In this document: in pieces, positions 55,916 to 64,000 of the stretch
How the letters are laid out: every line of letters begins with the position of its first letter
Position numbering within the stretch: the stretch's first letter is position 1
NCBI RefSeq assembly: GCF_958295425.1
Contig: NC_081150.1
Span: 4,897,001-4,961,000 of the forward strand
Origin: Solea solea
Lineage: Eukaryota > Chordata > Actinopteri > Pleuronectiformes > Soleidae
DNA: 64,000 bases
Direction of reading: 5' to 3'
The notes under the pieces: generated by a model
Databases searched by the model: none
The model's input: only the letters and a program-made list of their open reading frames with translations
Told to the model about the DNA's origin: nothing
Made by a program: the position numbers and the translations under genes

Positions 55916-56418
55916 TAAAGCCCACTAGTTTTCCCTGCCACTTCCTCCATTTTCGTGCGCACTTTTGCAGCTTTTCAAACCTCCTCGGTGCACTGCGTTT
56001 AAAAACGTTTGAACGCTACAAAATGCGCAACTCAAATCCACCCGTGAAACTCTCGCAAATGCACATTTTAAACGTAACAATCCACAGTTTAAACGTAACA
56101 ATCCACAGTTTAAACGTAACAATCCACACACACATAGAGAGAGAGAGAGAGAGAGAAGGGGGGAAAAGCAGTGTCCACTTACGTGTCACCATCCTCGGTC
56201 ACTGCACTCCTCCACGGCTCGTAATCCCTCTGCGCGCGTTCCGGCGCGTTCATGTCCAGGATCTCAAAGTCGCTCACGAGCTCGTCCTCCTTCAGGGAGT
56301 CCAGGCCGCTGTCTAAGCGATCCTCCTGGCACGGCAGCGCCTTGCCGTGTTTGGGCCCCATGTTGTCCAAGTTATAATCCATTTGAGCGTGAGTGCTGGG
56401 AACTCTGTGCACGTCCAT
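54399..56418 (-). CDS. nfkbia: NF-kappaB inhibitor alpha (IkappaB-alpha), 309 aa, six coding exons
   Basis: Exons on the minus strand: 56,418-56,183, 55,543-55,438, 55,327-55,120, 55,008-54,920, 54,806-54,546 and 54,428-54,399, with GT-AG introns and matching phases, 930 nt. The degron DRLDSGLDS places the IKK serines at S37 and S41, with K26 eleven residues before S37, as for the ubiquitin-acceptor lysines of human IkappaB-alpha. Six ankyrin repeats start at about 79 ([10 protein letters not shown]), 115 ([10 protein letters not shown]), 148 ([10 protein letters not shown]), 186 (CLHLASING), 220 ([10 protein letters not shown]) and 253 ([10 protein letters not shown]). A PEST-like acidic tail ([20 protein letters not shown]) follows. 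The protein holds NF-kappaB in the cytoplasm until it is phosphorylated, ubiquitylated and degraded by the proteasome. The last exon encodes only LYDDIKFGK and aligns with the LPYDD region of mammals. Reading through intron 5 would give a different tail ([11 protein letters not shown]...), which I reject because the GAG|GTCAGT donor and CTACAG acceptor keep phase. Confidence 0.95.
55864..55913. repeat. (CA)n microsatellite, about 25 units, in nfkbia intron 1
   Basis: An uninterrupted CA tract of about 50 bp in the 639-bp first intron of nfkbia. Likely polymorphic in length. Confidence 0.97.
56070..56157. repeat. 21-bp triplicate followed by (GA)n beside the nfkbia exon 1 donor
   Basis: Three tandem 21-bp units (AAACGTAACAATCCACAGTTT) start at 56,070, 56,091 and 56,112, then a CACACACA stretch and (GA)n at about 56,135-56,157. 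The GA run ends about 25 bp from the splice donor of exon 1 (GT at 56,182-56,181 on the minus strand). Confidence 0.9.
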
Positions 56419-56570
56419 GTCGAATGTGTGCAGGAGCAGATTCGTCTCCGAGTGTGTGTGTGTGTCTGTGTCTGATGTAAGGTCAGGGTAGAAGTGTGGC
56501 CCGAGAGGGAGGCGCTCTGGTTTTACAGGCTCTTGGGCGGAGACCTGGCGGGGATTTCCATTTGACTAAA
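56419..56570 (-). promoter_or_regulatory. nfkbia: nfkbia promoter with kappaB site, GC box and TATA-like box
   Basis: Read in the gene's direction, GGAAATCCCC (56,559-56,550) matches the kappaB consensus, followed by a CCGCCC GC box and then TGTAAAA, a TATA-like box, within about 40 bp. The order kappaB, GC box, TATA-like box is the order of the human NFKBIA proximal promoter. It suggests induction by NF-kappaB itself, the known negative feedback. A GT microsatellite-like TGTGTGTGTGTC run lies in the 5' UTR at about 56,453-56,472. The transcription start is inferred to be near 56,490-56,500. Confidence 0.7.
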
Positions 56571-56600
56571 GCAGAGGGAAATCACACATACGGAGATGTG

Positions 56601-57032
56601 CTTTTGTGAGAAAAATCCCCCCCCTCAGCTCACTCAGAACGAAAACTTTGTAGTTTCCTATTCGACACCTCGTTTGAAGCAGCCATGTAAGTTTTAAAGA
56701 CGCGATTTATTTCAGTGAATGAGCGACAAGGTGATCATGAATGAGAGAGAGACACTGACTCTTGAAGAATTCCCTTCTGCTCTGGGGGAAAATGTCATAT
56801 TTTTTTTTTTAGAGGTTAACCAAAGCAGCACTGGCATGTTTCCATGTTATACCTCTCTGACCCAGTTGTCCAAATTTAACTGAGCTCTTTAAAAGTTCAA
56901 TTCAAAATGTACACTGAAAATAAACAGTAGCCCACACCTACGCCACCAACCACACGCTGTTATCACGTAACTACTAAAAGATAAGTGTATTTATATACAC
57001 AAGGCTCATTTAAAGTTGTACTTCGTAAACAC
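56601..57032. other. Upstream flank of nfkbia
   Basis: Contains a T-rich run and no second clear kappaB site matching GGGRNWYYCC. No gene recognised. Confidence 0.4.
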
Positions 57033-57645
57033 CACTAAATATAATACATCTGAGTTATTTCACATTAAGTTACTTTTTTTGAGCTGTTGGGTTTGGATTA
57101 AACACCATAATCCAGATCTAAGGCCAATTGAAAACCTACCATTTATTTCTTTAAAAAAAAATGTATTGCTGTTGTTAAAGGGACAGAAATCCTGCTACTA
57201 CTCCAACAACACATGTAATCACCACCACATAAAATAAATAAATCTGATTTAATTCACAAAAAAATGCAAAATTAAATCTAATATAGTTTGTTCTATTACT
57301 TTTTTGAGCTTGTGAGTTTGGATTAAACACAATAATCCAGAGATAAAGCCCATTTGACGGCATATATGAGTAGTTCATTTATTTCTTTTTTAAAAATGTA
57401 TTGTTGTCGTTAAAGGGACAGAAACTACTACTGCTACTACTCCTACAACACATGTAATTACCACAAAATATAATAAATCTGAGTTATTTCAGAAAAAAGT
57501 AAAATGTAAATTAAAATCAATTATAGTTTGTTCTATTGCTTTTTTTGAGCTTGTGAGTTTGCATGTATGTGTAGCTTTAATTGAAAACCTATCATATATT
57601 TATTTCTTTTTTTTAATGTATTGCTTTAGTTGAAGGGACAGTGTG
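57033..57645. repeat. Diverged tandem array, unit about 225-241 bp, about 2.5 copies
   Basis: Blocks recur in the same order: TAATA(C/A)ATCTGAGTTATTTCA, then TTTTTTGAGCT(T)GT(G/T)GAGTTTG at 57,075, 57,300 and 57,541, then GAAAACCTA(C/T)CAT, TTTATTTCTTT, ATGTATTG and (A)GGGACAG. Anchor motif starts are at 57,081, 57,306 and 57,547. The first two units also share CTACTACTCC and ACACATGTAAT. No coding frame is conserved. Confidence 0.85.
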
Positions 57646-59287
57646 ATAACCAAGTGTCACATTAAAAACAAAATATAAAAAATAACTTTACATGACTTAA
57701 ATATGCAGAACAGTAATGAAATGGACAGAAATCAATGTTAGAAAAAACAATCACAAATACTATAACATTACCAAGCACTAAAACATGCAGCAATTATGAT
57801 TCAATGCAATACAATGACTGACAATACAGTGCATAATTGCATTACTCAACTTTGCTTATTTGCATATAATACACTTTATCTGACTCAATCAAAAACGTTA
57901 GTTTACACCTTACGTTTGGTCACACCTTATTATTTTATAACCAGAATGTATGACCCCCCAGGGCAGTACCAGTGGTGTGAACACTCTGCAGCCTGCGTTT
58001 TTCAGGTGGCAGGATTTCAACACTTATTTCAGTCCACAGTTACTCTATGAAGTGAATTTACGCAGCACAGTCAGCGCAGAGAAAGAGGGGAAGATTCTGA
58101 AGTTTCCTCATGGAGACTCCCCTTGTGAAAGCTGCTTGTTCCACAGTGGGATGTCCTGGACTTACCCGTTCATGCCCTGCAGATGCTCTTACTTGGCACT
58201 GAAGGGTAAAGTCCATACATAATTCAGCTTAGATCCAGGAAAGGACAGTGTGTAGTGATGCAGAACGCACAAAGCTATGACTTTTGGTAGGAAGTTTGTT
58301 TCCTTTTGTTGTTTTGTTTTTTTTCAAACCCCCACTGTAACTTTCCTTGTGACCTTCTTCTTCTCTTTGTTTGCCTTTGTCCCACTTGTGCTTCAAGGCA
58401 ACTTTTTCGAAAGAAAAGGAAATTCCTTTGTATGTCACAACACGGTGGTGAAGTGTGTGACAGAGCTACCTGTTTGTGCTCCCCTGACATTTGAGATAAA
58501 ATTCCCAGGATGGCTTGTGTTTACACTGTAAAGAGGTGGCTTGGTGGAAACATAGCAACCGTATCCAAGGGCAAGTAAAGCTATCACACCTCGGTGGGGT
58601 GATACTCATCTGTGATTGCGCTATGCACACCAGACAGACACACACATACGCACACCCAGTGGGGCTCTGATGTCACTGAGTCGCAGACGAACATCACTAA
58701 CAGGCTCTCTGCAGCTCCTCTGTGTCTGCTGTGAATTCCACACATACTTTAATCTGTGCCAAGTATCATAATGACACATCTGGGGACAAACTGTACTTGC
58801 AGCTCTGTGTTTTCTCTCCAGTTGCCAAGAAACTGGGATTTTTGTCTTTATATGGCTAGATATTCACCTAATCTAGGAAATACTGATACTTCCACTTTAC
58901 GTCTTTTGAGAGCTTTTGTTGTTGTTGTAATGCCGTGCGAGTGCGCCTGTCTGCACTCGCACGGTGTTTACACGTGGTTACTATGGGCACCAACCGCTGA
59001 TTGAGCACTGACGCCAGTCAAGCACTGTACATTGCCCTCTGTCTGCGTGTTGGTAGAGCGCCGCTTATCTGAGTCAGTAGGTGCCTGAGGGAGCATCACA
59101 CCCTGTCAGCGAGGAGCTGAGGTCATGAAACTGACCAACCAACACTCACAGCAGCACACATTCTTCAGCAAATGGGTGGTGAAACTTTGGAGCGGCCAGA
59201 TTATGAAGTAATAAATACCTAATAAAAAGTGGTGCTTTTGCTGACTATCCAAAATACTCAAAGTGTTACCTGCCTCCCTGCGTCAAA
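57646..59287. other. Non-coding interval with a GC-rich hairpin
   Basis: No recognised gene. Short frames, such as 57,950-58,222, lack domains. A perfect GC-rich inverted repeat lies at 58,933-58,964. Confidence 0.4.
58933..58964. repeat. Perfect 12-bp GC-rich inverted repeat
   Basis: CCGTGCGAGTGC (58,933-58,944) pairs perfectly with GCACTCGCACGG (58,953-58,964) around the 8-nt loop GCCTGTCT. The stem is 75% GC in an otherwise AT-rich setting. Confidence 0.95.
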
Positions 59288-59291
59288 TTAA

Positions 59292-59672
59292 AGACACAGT
59301 ATGTAATATCTGCGGCAAAGGTCATTGTTTGATGATTTTCGTAAAAGTGCAGTGGAACCATGGCAGCAATGAGTAGTCGTGATATATTACAACAAATACA
59401 CACAATAAAACACTGGCTAACTCGTATACGGAATATTTCTTTCCTCACTCTGATGTCTCATGCGGGTTTGCCTCTTATTAACTTATAACAGAGACAGATA
59501 AAGTGGATGACGGCATTAAAAGGCGATCAAAATCAAACAATCCTTGAATATAAACATGAGTTTTTATACATTAAAAGAGTCTTGGATACATTTTGGTACA
59601 AGTGAGTACACTCTTCATCAAAATATGTGTAGTTTTTAGATATTTAATGCTGAAATGTTACATATTATATCT
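59292..59672. mobile_element. TTAA-flanked MITE, 381 bp
   Basis: TTAA at 59,288-59,291 and 59,673-59,676 flank a left end AGACACAGTATGTAATATCT and an inverted right end AGATATAATATGTAACATTT that match at most positions. The form TTAAAGATACAATATGTAACATTTCTG is a common teleost MITE end. Non-coding. Confidence 0.8.
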
Positions 59673-60118
59673 TTAAAGAGAATATTTCCTCATTAGTTGT
59701 ACAGTAACTACAATGACATTACATTACACTCTATAAATAATAGTTACATTAATAGTTCAATTTTTTTCATAGGAAATTTGTCACTGTTTCCAACTCAGTT
59801 AATCTAGTTATGTGAACATACATGACCTACATTTCATGTAAACGTGATGGAAAACTTTTTTTTTTTTCAGCAAAAGGTTAATGAAGTGGGGGGTAAAAGG
59901 AGAAAACACACTAATACTGAAATCACATCATGGCTAATCTGTGAAAGCGAAACACATGTAATTTCTGGAGGGCATCGTTTATTTACACCTAAAGGAAGAC
60001 TTTGACATTTAGGGATTCATGCATTTTCACTTTCACGTTGAGAGATTGTTACCACTGCTTTGCTAAATATGGAGGTGAGAGAGCGTTACCCGAGAAGAAC
60101 ATCTGGCTTTGTATTTAA

Positions 60119-60141
60119 AGGTCCAGTGTGTAAAATTTAGA
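60119..60141. mobile_element. End fragment of another TTAA-type MITE
   Basis: TTAA (60,115-60,118) followed by AGGTCCAGTGTGTAAAATTT is the terminus of a widespread fish MITE. The opposite end was not found; the LINE copy starts directly afterwards. Confidence 0.5.
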
Positions 60142-61060
60142 ATAGAATAATAGCTTTATTGTCATTGCACATCAGGTATACAATGGAATTGCTGTGCTTC
60201 TACAGCAGCAGTAAATATAAATACAATAAAAGCAATATAAACACACAGACATTGCTTTCAGGATCCACACTCTGCCTTTGTGTTCAAAGTTCTTATGGCC
60301 CAGGGAAGAAGCTGTTTTTAGGCAGCTGTACCTCCTGCGAGAGGGCATGAGGTTAAACAGGTGCTGACCTGAGTGTGAGGTGTCAGCAGTCATTTTCCTT
60401 GCTCTCCTGAGACACCGTGTGTTGGCAGTGTCCTCCAGAGAGTGTAAGGGACAGGCAGTGATTTTTTTGGACAGTTTTTGTATTGTATTTTTACTTTTAT
60501 TCATCCCATCCTCGACTAGAAACCTTCCTATGATTAGGGCAGCCACAGAGCAGAATAATGGGAGTTGGGTACCTCAAACCAAGTTCCCTTTCCTCTTGGC
60601 CATGACCCTCTGCAGGTGTTTCTGCCACTGAACTGTTGGCATACCATGCTGTGATGCAGTATGTGAGGACACGCTTGATGCTGCTGTGGTAAAAGACTAG
60701 TACCAGCGGCTTCTCCTCCACATGGTTCCTTCTCTCAGTTGTGTTTGCAGTTCAGGAGAGGTCCGTAGCTGTGTGTGTGTGTCCAGGAACTTAAAGAACA
60801 CAGTCCCCGTTGATGTAAAGTGATGCTGCTTCCCCCTCCTGTGTTTCCTGAAGTCCGTTACCATCTCCTTGGTTTTGCTGGTGTTGAGCAGTAAATTGTG
60901 TTCGGTACACCACCCCGCCAGCCCTTTCACCTCCTCGCTGCCCCGCTGTCTCGTCCCTGCCGCTAACGAGGCTGACGACCGTGGTGTCGCCTGCAAATTT
61001 AATGGCGGCATTGAACTATGCACCCACACAGAGAGCTGAGAACCGCTGTGTCCTTGTGCG
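60139..61060 (-). pseudogene. 5'-truncated, broken L2/CR1-like LINE with RT remnant
   Basis: On the minus strand the RT motif C region reads KFAGDTTVVSLVS, where active elements have FADD, so a catalytic aspartate is replaced by glycine. It is followed, after frameshifts, by WCTEHNLLLNTSKTKEMV-DFRK, SIKRVLTYCITAWYANSSVA, TRCLRRARKM, DTSHSGQHLFNLMPSRRRY and the 3' tail, which on the plus strand reads AGAATAATAGCTTTATTGTC. Order and motifs are those of the C-terminal half of fish L2-like ORF2. At least two frame changes separate the pieces, so it is inactive. Confidence 0.85.
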
Positions 61061-62499
61061 CTGCCATCTACCTCTGTGTGTACAATCACCTCAATGTATG
61101 AACAGCTTATCCCAGAATGAGTCTTAGAAGTTTTTACGGTAGCCCACAGTTTTGAGTTTTGAGTTTTGAGTTTTTTGCATCATGTGTGCGGTGAATACTT
61201 CTACTGCTGTAGTCCATATGTGGTGTGTGTGAGGGCCTACTGGGACCAGGCTCAGGGGGCTCTGAAGCCCAAGCCTCTGCGCTCCTATCCTGATATTTTT
61301 GCTTCTACATTACTCCAACCAATATTTTTAATAGGGCCCTGAAGCCACATAACACTGGCTATGTTATGTGGTATATACTAATAGGGCCCCTCAATCATAT
61401 ACCATGGTTTATGTTATTTACCCATTATATCTGAAAGGGGCTCCTAATGAGTATAGATGTGTCAATAGACGGCAGTAGTAAGAGAACTCTTGACAGGGAG
61501 ATGCTGCAGGTAACTCACGAGTGCTCAGGGGTCCAACTGGCTCATAATCTGTCCCAGGTTGTACGTTAAGGGATTATCTTCTGCAAAACCTGGATGTATT
61601 TTAACAAGTGTTTTACTGTCTGGTCGTTAGTCTGTGTAAACCCTGAAAACACCATCAACCATGTCACATTCAAATCATCTTTTGGGATTCATGTGATTGG
61701 TTGACGAGGTATTTGCATTCACAAGCAGTACAAGGGTGTACTTAATTAAGTGGCAAGCGAGTGTACAGCAGGGTCAGCATATTTTTTTTTAACGAGCTGG
61801 CCTCGTATTATACGCCTGCCTCCCGTCAAGTTACTATAAGGTCATCTGGAGGCCGTGTTCGGAGTGCAGAGACAACCTATCACAACACAACACACTGTAA
61901 AATGTTGTGATTATAATGGAGCTAAGGGGGTTCTGAGTCTGACAAGAAGCCTGCACAGAAACAAGTGTACATATCATGGCCTGGAGGGGGGTTCATACAT
62001 TATTAACATATTCATAAAGTTTTCATAAAGTGTTGATTTGCAAAGAAACAGTTCCAATGAACAGCCTGTACATGTCATGTTGCTGCAGCTTCTGTGCTGA
62101 GCCTTAACACAGCAAACACAACTACAATAAATCAATCAATCAGTCATGCTGGACTCACATCTACATGTTGCTTTAATGCTATGTGCATCAATGTTGAGCA
62201 GGTCAGTGTCAGTCTTGAATTACTGTAACATTGCTAAGACGATAGTGATGGTATGGTTCCGTCTGGGCCTTGGACTGACGCTCAGTTCAGTAACAGTCTG
62301 GGTTTCAGTCAACTAACCCACCAACTAATCAACCAACCAACCAACCAGTTAATCAGTCAGTCCATCAGCCAAGTCTTATTTATCACGTAATCATAGGTAC
62401 GTGTTTTCAGAATGTAACTGGGATAAAAAACAATGACTTGGCTGTAAAATGTACAATTAAATCTTAACTGCTTCGCCCATAGATACAAGAAGATCCAGT
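61061..62499. other. Non-coding interval with short repeats
   Basis: No gene recognised. Four copies of a 7-bp unit (TTTTGAG) lie at about 61,149-61,173, a hairpin with direct repeats at 61,330-61,389, and a CCAA tandem at about 62,325-62,346. Confidence 0.4.
61330..61389. repeat. Perfect 10-bp hairpin between direct repeats
   Basis: CCACATAACA (61,345-61,354) pairs with TGTTATGTGG (61,362-61,371) around a 7-nt loop. AATAGGGCCC occurs on both sides, at 61,330 and 61,380, 50 bp apart. Confidence 0.85.
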
Positions 62500-62970
62500 C
62501 TAAGCTACTTTTAGGCAGATAAATAAAAAAGTCTTATATAAAGTACCTTAAAGTATCTTACCAGAAAATGACTTTGGTAGAAGTTGAAGTTACTTTTTTA
62601 TAATGTTACTTAAGTAAAAGTTTTAAAGTATATGACATTAACTGTGCTTAAGTGTCAAAAGTCATTTTCTGATATAAAATGTACTCAAGTTTTAGAAATA
62701 AAAGTATTAAAAAAGTGAGGAGTAAGGATTGAGCCATTGTCTTTCCACTGGAAGGTTGCGGATCAATTCCTGACACTGCAAGACACTTAACCACACGTTG
62801 AAGCGTGTGAATGGGTATGAAATATGTGTGAATGGCAAAACTAATGTAAAACAGCAGAGTAACAAAGATAGTTAGTAAAAGTAAAGCTTGCTAGAAATAT
62901 AAGTATTAAAGTACAGTTACATAATTTTAATTTTAACAAAGTATTTGTATATTGTTATGTTACAACACTG
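62500..62970. mobile_element. hAT-like MITE remnant interrupted by a SINE
   Basis: The right end ACAAAGTATTTGTATATTGT followed by TATGTTACAACACTG is the inverse of the fish hAT terminus CAGTGTTGTAACATAACAA. Internal AAGTAAAAGT and ACTCAAGT motifs occur on both sides of the SINE at 62,720-62,840. I could not find the left terminus or an 8-bp duplication, so the left boundary is approximate. Confidence 0.5.
62720..62840 (+). mobile_element. tRNA-derived SINE fragment
   Basis: A B-box-like GGATCAATTCC (62,760-62,770) follows CCACTGGAAGGTTGC. Then come CTGCAAGACACTTAACC and GTGTGAATGGGTATGAA, the typical body of a fish SINE. It lies inside the hAT-like remnant. Confidence 0.65.
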
Positions 62971-64000
62971 GAATAAAGGAAATATGCAGTGATATGTGAA
63001 TATGATCTCACCCTGACAAGACTGATAGATTTGAGCTGTATGTTTTATCCCATCCAAATGAATGTTGAATGAAGTAAATATTGTATTTTAATTATAAAGC
63101 AATAGAGGTACATCAGTCTGGAGGGAGTCAGGATAACCTTTGGCCTTGAAGCTACAGTAAATTAAACAAAAAGCTTCCTGCTTCCAGCTCCAGAATGTGC
63201 ATACAGGCAAATCATGTAGGAGGAAATCAAATGTGTACATTTCTCAGCATTGTACTGAAGCACATTTCTTGGGAAAATGTAATACTCTTTAAATTAAAAA
63301 TATAAAATAAGATGTAATAATTTTCTGTCAGTTTGAAGGTCACTGTCTGAGTCAGGTTGCATTTATTAATTTTACGACACTGCACCTAGGTCAGCGTTCT
63401 AAAAATAGCTTCAACTTCCCAGATATGTGACTGTCGCTCATGACGACTTCCTCCCTGTGTGTGGAGGAAACTATCAGCGCATTGTTACAGTAATCGCTCA
63501 GTGGACGTTTTCTCTGCAAGTCATGCTCAGATCATGAATTGCTCGTGTAGGTCCAGTGACACTGACACAGCACTTCTACACCCACTCCATGTTTTCACAT
63601 TGTGTGGTTAAAAAAAAGGAGTATTTTAGTACATGACAGCTTCACACACATGGCTGTTTTCCATGCTAAATAACGGGTCGGGACGTATTCATTGTTTGAC
63701 AGTGTGAGTCAATGTGTTTCTCGAGTTGACCGTAGCCGTGCTTTGTGAAAGGAAAACATTTTGTGTGGTTATTATCTCATATAATCACAGTGTAGAATAA
63801 GCTTTCAACACAGTCACAGGGAGGAGACATGCATGACCTCATTCACTTTTTTACAAAATAAACCCAAGGAGGTTTTTTATTTTTTTTGTCCCGCGTTTTC
63901 CCCCACAACAAATACAATCGATTACTTCAAGTAGGTTTCTGTAGATGTAACAAAAGAAGAAAAAAACTCTTCACAGATGCATGTGATACTCTCTGTGATT
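62971..64000. other. Non-coding right end of window
   Basis: About 1 kb without a recognised gene, RNA gene or clear repeat. Confidence 0.4.

Overview
The window looks like nuclear DNA from a teleost fish. Three intron-containing vertebrate genes have fish-like protein sequences and GT-AG introns. The rest is AT-rich, full of CA/TG, TA and CT microsatellites, and carries typical fish repeats: L2/CR1-like LINE remnants, tRNA-derived SINEs with a GGGTTAAATGCAGAGG-type end, a dispersed repeat with a GGATGGATGG tail, hAT-like elements and many TTAA-flanked MITEs. No operons, CRISPR arrays, rRNA or tRNA genes were seen.

Layout. Positions 1-24,700: about 25 kb with no gene I recognise. It holds several MITEs, one SINE, microsatellites and two weak candidate terminal exons, one at the left edge on the plus strand and one at 2,142-2,267 on the minus strand. 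Positions 24,776-27,215 (+): fam177a1, five coding exons, 214 aa. Positions 27,216-47,750: about 20 kb without a recognised gene, holding three MITEs, LINE and SINE debris and long TA tracts. Positions 47,927-52,531 (+): psma6, seven coding exons, 246 aa, the exact length of the human subunit. Positions 54,399-56,418 (-): nfkbia, six coding exons, 309 aa, with the DSGLDS degron, six ankyrin repeats and a tiny nine-residue last exon. Positions 56,600-64,000: no recognised gene, but a diverged tandem array, a MITE, a broken LINE and a SINE next to a hAT-like terminus.

The gene order fam177a1 (+), psma6 (+), nfkbia (-) keeps the order and orientation of human chromosome 14q13. However, PPP2R3C and PRORP, which lie between FAM177A1 and PSMA6 in human, are not visible here. 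psma6 and nfkbia are convergent. Their products belong to one pathway: phosphorylated and ubiquitylated IkappaB-alpha is destroyed by the proteasome, of which Psma6 is a core alpha-ring subunit. The nfkbia promoter carries a kappaB site next to a GC box and a TATA-like box, which fits negative feedback by NF-kappaB.

I did not find a convincing new biological system. The most unusual signals are a set of perfect inverted repeats (three in fam177a1 intron 3, a 20-bp palindrome in psma6 intron 6, and a GC-rich 12-bp stem downstream of the nfkbia promoter) and a cluster of TTAA-flanked MITEs. All exon boundaries were read by eye from splice signals and reading phase. They were not confirmed with transcripts.
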